From Amycolatopsis acididurans (GTDB lineage Bacteria; Actinomycetota; Actinomycetes; Mycobacteriales; Pseudonocardiaceae), in assembly GCF_012328925.1 (NCBI RefSeq), contig NZ_JAAXLS010000007.1, positions 62,001 to 126,000 of the forward strand: DNA of 64,000 nucleotides, read 5' to 3'. Positions 36,528-44,788 of this stretch are shown piece by piece. Every line of letters begins with the position of its first letter. Positions within the stretch are counted from its first letter, which is position 1. The notes under the pieces are model-generated. The model did no database searches, was not told the DNA's origin, and saw only the letters and a list, made by a program, of their open reading frames with translations. The position numbers and the translations under genes were made by a program.

Positions 36528-37448
36528 ATGGCCCTCGTTGACGAGTTCACCGGCCACCGGGCGCACCTGATCGCGGTGGCCTACCGGCTCACCGGATCGG
36601 TGTCCGACGCCGAGGACGCGGTGCAGGAGTCCTGGCTGCGGCTGGCCGGTCTCGCCGAGGACAAGCTCGCCCGGATCAAGGACCTCAAGGCGTGGCTGAC
36701 CACGGTCGTCGGCCGGATCTGCCTCGACCGGCTGCGCTCGGCGGCCGTGCAGCGGGAACGCTACGTGGGCGAGTGGCTGCCCGAGCCGGTGGTCACCCCG
36801 CTGACCGGGGCGCAGGGCGAGGACCCGCTGGAGGTGACCGTGCGCGACGAGGGCGTACGGATGGCCGCGATGGTGGTGCTGGACAAGCTCACCCCCGAGC
36901 AGCGCGTCGCGTTCGTGCTGCACGACGCCTTCTCGGTGCCGTTCGACGAGATCGCCGGTGCGCTGGGGGTCTCGGTGGACACGGCACGGCAGCACGCCTC
37001 GCGCGGGCGCAAGGCGCTCAAGGACGCCGAGCCGCCACCGCGCGCGAGCATGGTCGAGCAGCAGGAGCTGCTCGACCGTTTCATGCGGGCGCTGTTCGCC
37101 GGGGACGTGCGGGCCGTCACCGAGCTGCTGCATCCGGACGCGGTGCTGATCGGCGATTCGAACGGCAAGGCCCGCACCACGCGCCGGGTCATGGTCGGCG
37201 CCGACAAGATCCTCCGCTTCTTCCAGGGGCTGCTCGGCAAGTACGAGCCGGGCTCGCTGGCGAGCGGGCGCCCGGTCCTGGTCAACGGCGATATCGGCTA
37301 CTACATCCCGCCGCGGCCCAGCAGTGACGGCACGTATCTCGATCTCGACGCGCACGTGCAGACAATGGCGATTCGCGACGGGCGGGTCGTGGCCATTTAC
37401 GACATCGCCAACCCGGACAAGCTCACGCGGGTTCCCGCCGACGGATAA
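36528..37448 (+). CDS. sigJ: ECF sigma factor of the SigJ/ECF41 type
   Basis: 306 aa. Sigma region 2 (residues 5-75) has AYRLTGSVSDAEDAVQESWLR; region 4 (about 120-175) has LTPEQRVAFVLHDAFSVPF and SVDTARQHASRGRKAL. A C-terminal SnoaL-like domain (190-306) carries VLIGDSNGKARTTRRV (the DGGGK-like motif) and NPDKLTRV. In ECF41 proteins this domain senses or modulates activity in place of an anti-sigma factor. The usual neighbouring oxidoreductase/CMD gene is missing here; one lies at 26028. Confidence 0.92.
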   Translation: MALVDEFTGHRAHLIAVAYRLTGSVSDAEDAVQESWLRLAGLAEDKLARIKDLKAWLTTVVGRICLDRLRSAAVQRERYVGEWLPEPVVTPLTGAQGEDPLEVTVRDEGVRMAAMVVLDKLTPEQRVAFVLHDAFSVPFDEIAGALGVSVDTARQHASRGRKALKDAEPPPRASMVEQQELLDRFMRALFAGDVRAVTELLHPDAVLIGDSNGKARTTRRVMVGADKILRFFQGLLGKYEPGSLASGRPVLVNGDIGYYIPPRPSSDGTYLDLDAHVQTMAIRDGRVVAIYDIANPDKLTRVPADG

Positions 37449-37560
37449 CCGTCCACACGCGACAGTTCTGGAACGGCGATACGCCTCGACTGTGATCGGC
37501 ATCTCACCTGCGGTACGTTTTCAGTAACCGGGATTCCTCTCCGAGGGGGTCGAGTGGGTG

Positions 37561-39348
37561 ATGGGCGAGAGAACAGTCGTGCAGCGGACCTTCTTCGCGC
37601 CACCGCGCGAACTGGAGCCCGCCGAACTGTATTTCCAGGCCGAACGCGGCATCGCGGTCGCGGAACGGGCCCGGCTCGTTCTCGATCCGCACGCGACGGC
37701 CACCACCGACACCTATTTCGGCCGTTTCCCCGCGAGCTACTGGCAATCCTGGACCAGAATCGACGAGGTTTCCGTTCGCGTCGCTGTCGAAGGCGCCGGA
37801 CGCGTCCGGCTGCTGGCCTCCGACAGCGCGGGAAGATCACGCGCGGTCGACAGCGTCCGCTTCTCCTCCGGCGGGGACGTGGAACTGCGCGCGAAGCTGG
37901 ACCGCTTCGCCGACGGCGGTGCGCTGTGGCTGGAGTTCACCACGGGTGCCGCGCCGCTGGTGGCCGGGGAGGTGCGCTGGCACGTCCAGGGGCCGGTGCG
38001 GGAACGGGACGCGGTCGTGGTGATGTGCACCCACAACCGGGCCGACGACGCCATGGTCACCCTGACCACACTGGCCGGGGACGCGGAATGCCTGGCGAGG
38101 CTGGCGACCGTGTACGTCGTGGACCAGGGCAACGATCCGGTCGCCTCGCGGGACGGGTTCGCCGCGCTGCGGCAGTCGCTCGGCGGCAAGCTGAACTACC
38201 TGCGCCAGCCCAATCTCGGCGGCGCCGGCGGGTTCACCCGCGGCATGTACGAGGCCACGGCGGGGCAGCAGTGGCCCTACGTCGTGCTGATGGACGACGA
38301 CATCATGCTCGAACCGGAGACGGTGCTGCGCATGATCGCGTTCGCGAGCCGCACGGACGAACCGGCGATCGTGGGCGGGCAGATGCTGCAGTTGCTGCAT
38401 CCGGACCGGCTGCACGTCGACGCCGAGCACGTCGACCTGCCGAACCTGCGCGCGGGGCGTCCGGTGGCCGACGCCGTGCACGACGCCGACCTCACCGAGA
38501 AAAGCCAGCACACCAGGCTCGACGCCGGGTACAACGCCTGGTGGTGCTGCCTCATCCCGCCGGAGGTCATCACCGATGTCGGCTATCCGCTGCCGATCTT
38601 CTTCCAGTGGGACGACATCGAGTACGGGCTGCGGGCCCGCGCGGCGGGACACCGGACCGTCACGCTGCCGGGCGCAGGTGTGTGGCACGCGGATTTCGCC
38701 TGGAAGGACTGGGACGACTGGGCGCGCTACTTCAGCCTGCGCAACGCGCTGATCGTGTCGGCGCTGCACGGCGAGTTCGACGTCCGTGACACCGCGCGGT
38801 TCCTGTTCGCCGAGCTGTGGCGGTACCTGGTCTCGATGCGCTACGGGCTCGCGGTCACCCTCATCACCGCGGTCGAGGACTTCCTGCGCGGGCCCTCGGT
38901 GCTCCAGGACGGCGGCGCGCAGGCCCTCGGCGCCATCCGCAAGCTGCGCGCCGAGCACCTGGAGACCGTCACGCATCCCATCTCCGGTGCGCCCGACCTG
39001 CCCGTCGCGCCCGCCGGGCCGACCCCGTCCCGGCCGGGACTGGTGCTGGTCAAACGTGCCGCGTGGCATGTGCTCGGACGGTCTCGTGGTGGTGCGACGA
39101 TCGCCGACCGGTACAGCGAGTGGTGGCACGTCTCGCTGTTCGACACGGCGGTGGTGACCGATCCGTCGCAGAGTGGAGTGCGGATGCGCCGCCGCGATCC
39201 GGCGTTGATGCGGGCGCTGGCGCTGCGGGGTGCCCGCGTGCTCTACCGTTTCCTCCGGCGCGCGCCGCGGGCGAGGGAGCGCTATCGTGCCTCTTTCCCC
39301 GAGCTGACCGGCCGCGCCAACTGGAAGCGGCTGTTCGGAACCGACTGA
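37561..39348 (+). CDS. glfT2: GlfT2-like galactofuranosyltransferase (GT2)
   Basis: 595 aa. The N-terminal beta-sandwich (residues 1-150) is the GlfT2 type. The GT-A domain starts VVVMCTHNRADD; the metal-binding DxD is in YVVLMDDDIMLEPE (near residue 242). QWDDIEYGLRARAAG and WHADFAWKDWDDW carry the catalytic Asp and metal His. The C-terminal helical domain completes the enzyme. GlfT2 polymerises the galactan of arabinogalactan from UDP-Galf. The start could be GTG 37558 or ATG 37561. Confidence 0.92.
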   Translation: MGERTVVQRTFFAPPRELEPAELYFQAERGIAVAERARLVLDPHATATTDTYFGRFPASYWQSWTRIDEVSVRVAVEGAGRVRLLASDSAGRSRAVDSVRFSSGGDVELRAKLDRFADGGALWLEFTTGAAPLVAGEVRWHVQGPVRERDAVVVMCTHNRADDAMVTLTTLAGDAECLARLATVYVVDQGNDPVASRDGFAALRQSLGGKLNYLRQPNLGGAGGFTRGMYEATAGQQWPYVVLMDDDIMLEPETVLRMIAFASRTDEPAIVGGQMLQLLHPDRLHVDAEHVDLPNLRAGRPVADAVHDADLTEKSQHTRLDAGYNAWWCCLIPPEVITDVGYPLPIFFQWDDIEYGLRARAAGHRTVTLPGAGVWHADFAWKDWDDWARYFSLRNALIVSALHGEFDVRDTARFLFAELWRYLVSMRYGLAVTLITAVEDFLRGPSVLQDGGAQALGAIRKLRAEHLETVTHPISGAPDLPVAPAGPTPSRPGLVLVKRAAWHVLGRSRGGATIADRYSEWWHVSLFDTAVVTDPSQSGVRMRRRDPALMRALALRGARVLYRFLRRAPRARERYRASFPELTGRANWKRLFGTD

Positions 39349-39359
39349 GGAGTGTCCCC

Positions 39360-40163
39360 TTGTTCAACCGGATCCGCCACCGCCTGCGGTGTTCGCTGTT
39401 GCGCGTCGCCGAAGAGGTCGCCGACCGAAACCTCGCGCGCACCGAGGAGCTGATCGACAAGGCGCGCGCGGACCTCGAGCACACCGTCCGGCACGAGGCC
39501 GACCGGGTGATCCGCGCCGTGCAGGACGTCGAGTTCCGCTCCCGCCGCGACCTGTTCGCCGCCGGTGAACGAGCCGCGGGCAAGGCCAGCGAGCAGTTCG
39601 TGCGCGAGAACATGCCCACCGCACCGCTGTTCACCACGCCGCTGGAAACGCTGGAGCACGCCCTGTCGCTGGTGTCGGCCGAGGGGATGGCCCTGGAGTT
39701 CGGCGTGTTCAGCGGAAGCACGCTCAAGGTCATCGCCACGACGCTGACGGGGCGGGAGATCTACGGTTTCGACTCCTTCGAGGGCCTGCCCGAGGACTGG
39801 CGCAACACGATGCCGGCCGGGACGTTCGCGGTGGACCGGGTGCCCGACGTCGACGGTGCCGAGATCGTCGTCGGCTGGTTCGACGAGACGCTGCCGGGCT
39901 TCCTGGCCGAACATCCCGGCCCGGTCGCGTTCCTGCACCTGGACGCGGACCTGTACTCCTCGACCAAGACCGTGCTCGACCTGGCGGGAGATCGGCTGCG
40001 CCCCGGCAGCATCGTGCTGTTCGACGAGTACTTCAACTATCCGGGCTGGGAGATGCACGAGCACAAGGCGTGGACCGAGTTCGTGGAGCACACCGGGATC
40101 CGGTTCGAGTACGCGGGATACACGGTCAACAACGAACAGCTCATCGTGCGCATCACCGGCTGA
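39360..40163 (+). CDS. TylF/MycF-type SAM methyltransferase with coiled-coil N terminus
   Basis: 267 aa from a TTG with GAGGAG 6 bp upstream. The first ~85 residues are Arg/Glu/Ala-rich helix (likely coiled coil). The methyltransferase core has ALEFGVFSGSTLKVIA (SAM motif I), GFDSFEGLPEDW, and LHLDADLYSSTKTVL, the Mg-binding Asp motif of TylF/MycF sugar O-methyltransferases. It lies 11 bp after glfT2, so a galactan- or surface-sugar-modifying methylation is the likely role (inference). Confidence 0.87.
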   Translation: MFNRIRHRLRCSLLRVAEEVADRNLARTEELIDKARADLEHTVRHEADRVIRAVQDVEFRSRRDLFAAGERAAGKASEQFVRENMPTAPLFTTPLETLEHALSLVSAEGMALEFGVFSGSTLKVIATTLTGREIYGFDSFEGLPEDWRNTMPAGTFAVDRVPDVDGAEIVVGWFDETLPGFLAEHPGPVAFLHLDADLYSSTKTVLDLAGDRLRPGSIVLFDEYFNYPGWEMHEHKAWTEFVEHTGIRFEYAGYTVNNEQLIVRITG

Positions 40164-40166
40164 GCC

Positions 40167-41198
40167 TCAGTTCACGCAGCGTACGGGCCCGTCCTGCGGC
40201 GCGCCGCTCGAGGTGACCGGCGGCGCGCCGGCCTTCGTGGTGGTGATGCGGTTCGGCCGGCTCGTCACGGCGGCCGTCGCGGGATCGAGCATGCCGCGGA
40301 CGTAGGCCTGGACCTCGGCCGGCGCGGCCAGCAGCACGCCCGGCGTGCTGCCGTGCGCGTCGACCAGCGGGATCGTGCCGGTCCGCAGGTCCGCCACGTG
40401 CAGGCCCCGCAGCAGCGCGGCGACGTCGAGCAGGTTCCAGCCCGGGTCGGTCCGGACGTTGTCACGCACCGTGGTCAGCAGGTGCTGGTCGGCGATCTTC
40501 CCCTGCGCGGCGAGCCGGCCGGCGAGCGAGCGCAGGAAGGTCTGCAGCCGGGCGATCCGGTCGAGGTCCCCTTTGGGCAGGCCGAGCCGCTGCCGCAGGT
40601 AGTCGAGGGTCCGTGGCCCGCTCAGCACCTGTATCCCGGACGCGAACGGCGGCGACGCCTCGACCAGGCACACTGGAACCCCGCCGACCTCGGTACTGAT
40701 CCGCTCGAACGCCGCCATGCCGACCAGCACGTAGTGGTCGATGTGGACGCCGGTGAGGCTCTGCACGGCGGAGACCAGCCGTTCCGGCCCTTCCGGCAGC
40801 GTGGTGCCCAGCGTCCGCGGGCCCAGGCCGGGCACGTCGGTGAGCGTGTCGCGCGGCACCGAGATCACCGCGGCCGATCCGTCCGCGCCGAGGTGGGTGA
40901 GCGCGATCGAGTCCGCGTGGTTCGCATCGTCCACGCCGACCAGCAGGATGTTCTGGTCGGTGACCGCCGTGGCGCCGGCCGGCGGCTGGTCGTCGCGCAG
41001 CAGGCGCGGCACGACCAGCGTGGCCACGAGCACCGCGACGGCGACCGCGGCCGCCGAGAGCACCAGCGGGGTGCGCCGCCGCGGCGGGCGGGCGCGTCGT
41101 CGTTCGAGTTCGGCCAGGACGACGCGCGGGTCGACGGCCCGGTCGGCCTCGGCGGCGAGCGCCTGGCGGATGAGGCGTTCGGTCTGCTCCTGGGTCAT
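40167..41198 (-). CDS. LCP (LytR-CpsA-Psr)-domain protein with anti-sigma-like N terminus
   Basis: 343 aa. Residues 1-40 (EQTERLIRQALAAEADRAVD) resemble the short cytoplasmic segment of anti-sigma factors; a TM helix follows (LVLSAAAVAVAVLVATLVVP). The outside domain is LCP-like: ILLVGVDDANHADSIALTHL, AAVISVPRDTLTDVPG, and HYVLVGMAAFERISTEVGG. Canonical arginine positions are partly divergent. LCP enzymes ligate wall polymers to peptidoglycan. It overlaps the upstream sigma gene by 4 bp, suggesting a sigma/anti-sigma pair. Confidence 0.82.
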   Translation of the reverse strand: MTQEQTERLIRQALAAEADRAVDPRVVLAELERRRARPPRRRTPLVLSAAAVAVAVLVATLVVPRLLRDDQPPAGATAVTDQNILLVGVDDANHADSIALTHLGADGSAAVISVPRDTLTDVPGLGPRTLGTTLPEGPERLVSAVQSLTGVHIDHYVLVGMAAFERISTEVGGVPVCLVEASPPFASGIQVLSGPRTLDYLRQRLGLPKGDLDRIARLQTFLRSLAGRLAAQGKIADQHLLTTVRDNVRTDPGWNLLDVAALLRGLHVADLRTGTIPLVDAHGSTPGVLLAAPAEVQAYVRGMLDPATAAVTSRPNRITTTKAGAPPVTSSGAPQDGPVRCVN

Positions 41199-41704
41199 GA
41201 CAACGCCTCCTTGAAAATCGGCCGGGGCTCGGCGGCGCGCAGCGAACCGAGTGCGCGTGAGATGTGGCTGCGGACGGTGCCCGGGGAACAGCCGAGCGCC
41301 TCGGCGATCTCGGCGTCGGTGCAGTCCTCGTAGTAGCGCAGCAGGATCGCGGCTCGTTGCTTGCGCGGCAGCGCGGCGATCCTGCTGCGCATGGCGTCGC
41401 GTTCGGCGTAGCCGTCGGCGTGATCAGCGGCCGGGGCGGCGAGCGCGTCGAGTGTGCTGTGCGTGGAGGCGATGGTGCGGGCCGCCCGCCGCCGGCGCCA
41501 CGACAGGTACTCGTTGGTGACCATGCGCCGCACGTAGGAGTCGGGGGCCTGCAGGGCCGAGATCCGTGCCCAGCGGCTCTGCGCGCGCAGCAGAACCTCC
41601 TGCACGATGTCCTGCGCGAGGTGCGGATCGCAGGTCAGCGCGGTTGCGTACCGCAGCAGCCGGTCGAGTCGGTCGGCCACGAACTGGTCGAAGCGGTCCG
41701 GCAC
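41195..41704 (-). CDS. SigE-family (ECF) RNA polymerase sigma factor
   Basis: 169 aa, compact ECF sigma. Region 2: LLRYATALTCDPHLAQDIVQEVLLRA; region 4: ALPRKQRAAILLRYYEDCTDAEIAEALG and CSPGTVRSHISRALG. The HLAQDIVQ and YVRRMVTNEYLSWRRRRAAR patterns place it in the actinobacterial SigE family. It is coupled to the LCP-domain gene by a 4-bp overlap; that protein is its probable membrane partner. Confidence 0.93.
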   Translation of the reverse strand: MPDRFDQFVADRLDRLLRYATALTCDPHLAQDIVQEVLLRAQSRWARISALQAPDSYVRRMVTNEYLSWRRRRAARTIASTHSTLDALAAPAADHADGYAERDAMRSRIAALPRKQRAAILLRYYEDCTDAEIAEALGCSPGTVRSHISRALGSLRAAEPRPIFKEALS

Positions 41705-41811
41705 GCTCCGCCCCCTTCTGCTGTTGTGCTCGTTGCTGCCCCTTCAACGCGCCGGAAGCCGCCGGATGTTGAGTCGTCGCGGAGATTTTTTCACCGGGCC
41801 GGGTGAGGTGG

Positions 41812-42009
41812 CTAACGCTCCCGCAGTGCCGCGACCGCGCAGCCCAGGCCGATGAGCACGAAGAAGGCCGCCGCCGTCCACGCCCACCAGGCGGCCATGC
41901 TCACCGCCAGGTAGGTCTGCAGCCCGCCCGCGACCAGGAACAGCAGCGCGCAGGCGAACCACCACAATCTGCGGAACCACGGTTTCGTGCTGGGGGAGCG
42001 GACGGACAT
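41812..42009 (-). CDS. small two-TM membrane protein
   Basis: 65 aa from ATG 42009 (MSVRSPSTKPWFRRLWW). Two hydrophobic helices: WFACALLFLVAGGLQTYLAV and WAWTAAAFFVLIGLGCAVAAL. Many such short actinobacterial proteins lack any assigned role. It lies between the STAS gene and the sigma gene, all reverse strand. Confidence 0.65.
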   Translation of the reverse strand: MSVRSPSTKPWFRRLWWFACALLFLVAGGLQTYLAVSMAAWWAWTAAAFFVLIGLGCAVAALRER

Positions 42010-42068
42010 GGGGGGGCACCACCTCGGCCTCGTTATGCCGAATATCGGCGGCGAGTGCCCCTCGTTAC

Positions 42069-42422
42069 CTACACGTCGGAAAGCGCCGCGTCGCGGGTCG
42101 GGTACACGGCCAGCAGGCCGTCCAGCCCGGTGAGCCGGAACATCCGGTCCGTCTCCTCGGTGGCCGCGACGATGCGCAGTGCCTTCGGGCTGCTGGTGCG
42201 CTGCCGCACCGCGATCAGCGCCGCGAGACCTGCCGAGCCGAGGAACCCGACGGCGGTCAGATCGACCACGACGGTGCGCGGATCCTCGGCGCACAGCTTC
42301 GACAGGGCGGCCTCGAGCTGAGGCGCCGTGCGGATGTCCAGGTCCCCGGTCACCTCCAGGATCGCCACGTCCGGCTTGGGCCACCGTGCGCCCAAGACGA
42401 ACGAATCCGGCTCCGCAACCAT
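42069..42422 (-). CDS. STAS-domain anti-sigma factor antagonist
   Basis: 117 aa. The STAS fold shows VAILEVTGDLDIRTAPQL, VVVDLTAVGFLGSAGLAALI (phosphorylatable Ser in FLGSAG) and a terminal helix RMFRLTGLDGLLAVYP. Such proteins bind RsbW-type kinases to free sigma factors. The ATG at 42422 with GGGAGG upstream is preferred over longer in-frame reading. A degenerate HATPase protein is divergent, starting 145 bp away. Confidence 0.88.
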   Translation of the reverse strand: MVAEPDSFVLGARWPKPDVAILEVTGDLDIRTAPQLEAALSKLCAEDPRTVVVDLTAVGFLGSAGLAALIAVRQRTSSPKALRIVAATEETDRMFRLTGLDGLLAVYPTRDAALSDV

Positions 42423-42566
42423 GGCGTCATGAACCTCCCTGGTCGGGCCTGCCAGCCTCGTGAGCAGCCTAGTCGCGCCGTGTCGCACGGCAACAGTTTC
42501 GGTTCGTTCAGGGCGGGTATCCGAGTTCCACTCGCATTGTCGGCGGGCGCACGGAGGTGGACTGGG

Positions 42567-42962
42567 GTGGAACGGATGGAGCGGTTCGTCGTGCGCGGTT
42601 TCGGGGATCTGGCCGCGCTCCGCACCCGTGTCCGGTCGTTGCTGGCGGACTGCGACACCGATGACGTGATCGACGCGATGCTCGTCGCCGACGAGCTGTG
42701 CGGCCTGCCCTGCCAGTACGGCAGCGTGCCCGCGACCGTCTCCCTGATCCGCTCGTTCGACCGGCCGGGGCTGCGTGTCGCGATCGACGCCCCGCCGCTG
42801 CGCTCGCCCGTGGCGCCGTCCTGGTCGCACGCGGGCGGGCGGGTGCTGGAGGCGTGCGCGACGGACTGGGGCATCGGCAACGAGGGCAACCGCATGAAAC
42901 TGTGGGCCTGTGTCCGGCTGCGCTCGCGTCTCGACCTGCCCGCGCCCCGTGGGTCGGGCTAA
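42567..42962 (+). CDS. degenerate RsbW-like HATPase regulator
   Basis: 131 aa. Layout follows serine-kinase anti-sigma proteins: a leading strand, an N-box helix (VIDAMLVADELCGLPCQY), and a terminal block (RVLEACATDWGIGNEGNRMKLWACV) where RsbW proteins have RGLxLV...WG. The N-box Asn and the Gly-rich ATP lid are not recognisable, so ATP binding is doubtful. GTG 42567 with GGAGG upstream is favoured; an ATG at 42576 is also possible. It may be a partner of the divergent STAS protein. Confidence 0.72.
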   Translation: MERMERFVVRGFGDLAALRTRVRSLLADCDTDDVIDAMLVADELCGLPCQYGSVPATVSLIRSFDRPGLRVAIDAPPLRSPVAPSWSHAGGRVLEACATDWGIGNEGNRMKLWACVRLRSRLDLPAPRGSG

Positions 42963-43852
42963 CCGGCGCCGAACTGCTTGCCCAGCTCGTTGACCTCGGG
43001 CAGGCCGATGAAGTCGGTGAACTCGCCGAACCCCGGCAGGTCCGCGACCACGCGGGCGGGTGTGCCGTCCGCCGCGATACGCGCCAGCACCTCGCGCATC
43101 GCCCTGGTGGCGGCGAGCAGCGTCGAGATCGGGCACAGGATCAGCCGGAAGCCCAGCTGCCGCAGGCGGTCGAAGTCCTTGGGCGGGGTCTTGCCGCCCT
43201 CGGCCCAGTTGAACACCAGCGGCACGCCCGCGAACTCGGCGGCGACCCGCTCGATCTCCTCGTCGCTTTGCAGCGCCTCCACGAACAGCGCGTCGGCGCC
43301 CGCGTCGAGGTAGCGGTGTGCGCGTTCGATCGCGGCGTCCACCCCCTCCACCGCACGGGCGTCGGTACGGGCGATCAGCACGAAATCCGGGTTGCGCCGG
43401 GCCTGCACGGCGGCGCGCACCTTGTCGACCATCGTTTCGGCGGGCACGACCTGCTTGCCTTCCATGTGCCCGCAGCGTTTCGGCGCGACCTGATCCTCGA
43501 TGTGGATACCGGCGACGCCCGCCGTCTCGTACTCGCGCACGGTACGGATCACGTTGAGCGCGTTGCCGTAGCCGGTGTCGGCGTCGGCGATCACGGGAAG
43601 CTCCACCGCGGAATCGATCCGCCGCGCGTTGCCGACCATTTCGGACATCGTGAGCAGGCCCACGTCCGGGCGGCCGATGAGCGAGGCGGTGGTGCCGAAT
43701 CCGGTCATGTAGACCACGCCGAACCCGGCCTCCTCGACGAGCCGGGCACCGAGCGCGTCGTAGACACCGGGCGCCACAACCGGTTCGCCGCGCGAGAGCA
43801 GTTCCCGCAGCCGGGCGGGACCGTCCACATCTTCCCCGATCAGCTTCGCCAT
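42959..43852 (-). CDS. isocitrate lyase/PEP mutase family enzyme
   Basis: 297 aa TIM barrel. Mg-binding loop: VIADADTGYGNALNV; the catalytic lid motif is KRCGHMEG, in which the CGH core is shared with isocitrate lyases and methylisocitrate lyases. HIEDQVAPK and LIARTDARAVEG are also present. The length matches 2-methylisocitrate lyase, oxaloacetate decarboxylase and phosphonopyruvate hydrolase relatives; the precise reaction cannot be told from sequence. No propionate-cycle neighbours are present. Its stop overlaps the forward gene end by 4 bp. Confidence 0.88.
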   Translation of the reverse strand: MAKLIGEDVDGPARLRELLSRGEPVVAPGVYDALGARLVEEAGFGVVYMTGFGTTASLIGRPDVGLLTMSEMVGNARRIDSAVELPVIADADTGYGNALNVIRTVREYETAGVAGIHIEDQVAPKRCGHMEGKQVVPAETMVDKVRAAVQARRNPDFVLIARTDARAVEGVDAAIERAHRYLDAGADALFVEALQSDEEIERVAAEFAGVPLVFNWAEGGKTPPKDFDRLRQLGFRLILCPISTLLAATRAMREVLARIAADGTPARVVADLPGFGEFTDFIGLPEVNELGKQFGAG

Positions 43853-44034
43853 TTTCCAACCTCCACACACCGGATACCCGTGACTCCGACTTTTCCACAC
43901 CCGGCAGGATCAGCTCGATCCGGACCTGATCGGTCGTCATGATTCGCACGGTTTACCCAGGTCGTGTTTCAATGGAAGCTTTCCCGGGCAGCTCTTCAAC
44001 GAGTGCGGACACCGAAACAGGTGGGAGGGAAGCG

Positions 44035-44688
44035 ATGACGGCCTTGGCTGGGGAAACGCCGGAGCTCGCGGGGAAAAATCCGGAAGCCACCGGCGAACTG
44101 CCGGAAGAGCTCAACCGTGAGATCGCCGGTGGCGGGCAGCAGCCGGCGCACTCGGCGAGGCCGGAGGAGGGGGCATCGATGCGGACTGGTTCGGCCGGCC
44201 AGGCGGAGGAATTCGGGGAGAGGGCACCCGACTCGGTTGTTCAGGTGAGCGGATCGGTTGCCGCGGCAGGAGAAGCGGCCGAGCCCGCCGTCGGGGTCGG
44301 GCCGGTGCCGTACGCGCGGGGACCCGCCGATTCCGGGGGTTTCCGAGCCGGGAGAGCGCGGGACGCGGCGTGTGCGGACGGCGAGGCGGCGCCGGAACCC
44401 GTGCGGACCGCCGAGGTGGTGCAGGCCGCGCCGGCGGTGGAGGCCGGGGAGGCCGCCGAGCAGCTGGCGGCCGCGGTGACCGCGGCGTTGCGGCCCGACG
44501 CGGCCCCGCTGGACTACGCGCCGTGCCGCCAGGGAGTGACCAAGGCGGTGCAGGGCCTGCGGTCGGCGCTGCTCGGCCTGATCCGTGAACTGGAACCGCG
44601 CACCGGCACCTACGACGACAGCGCCGTGGCCCGTGCGCAGCATCTCGCGGCCGACATCCGCTTCGTCCGCCCGCTGGAATCCACATAG
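44035..44688 (+). CDS. Ala/Glu/Gly-rich protein of unknown function
   Basis: 217 aa from ATG 44035, set by GGGAGGGA 5 bp upstream. The first ~140 residues are low-complexity, rich in A, E, G and P (for example AGETPELAGKNPEATGELP), and probably disordered. The last ~75 residues are helical (EAAEQLAAAVTAALRPD, then GVTKAVQGLRSALLGLIREL). No family recognised. It lies directly before the universal stress gene but 100 bp away. Confidence 0.6.
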   Translation: MTALAGETPELAGKNPEATGELPEELNREIAGGGQQPAHSARPEEGASMRTGSAGQAEEFGERAPDSVVQVSGSVAAAGEAAEPAVGVGPVPYARGPADSGGFRAGRARDAACADGEAAPEPVRTAEVVQAAPAVEAGEAAEQLAAAVTAALRPDAAPLDYAPCRQGVTKAVQGLRSALLGLIRELEPRTGTYDDSAVARAQHLAADIRFVRPLEST

Positions 44689-44695
44689 GACCGAA

Positions 44696-44709
44696 GGGGC
44701 GAAAGTCCC
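44696..44709 (-). promoter_or_regulatory. DosR/DevR-like box
   Basis: GGGGCGAAAGTCCC on the + strand reads GGGACTTTCGCCCC on the - strand, matching 12 of 14 positions of the DosR core GGGACTWWAGTCCC. It lies about 80 bp upstream of the universal stress protein start, a classic DosR target. Confidence 0.5.
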
Positions 44710-44788
44710 TCACGATGGGGCCGAACGCCAGCCGCGGCGCCGCGTCTTCTTTTCGTACCTTCTGTGGCAGGGTGAAGGAGGCGGCACG

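Noticed and set aside
43939-44034. Earlier start (43939) for the Ala/Glu-rich protein
   Set aside because: The ATG at 44035 has GGGAGGGA at proper spacing; the earlier one lacks a ribosome site.
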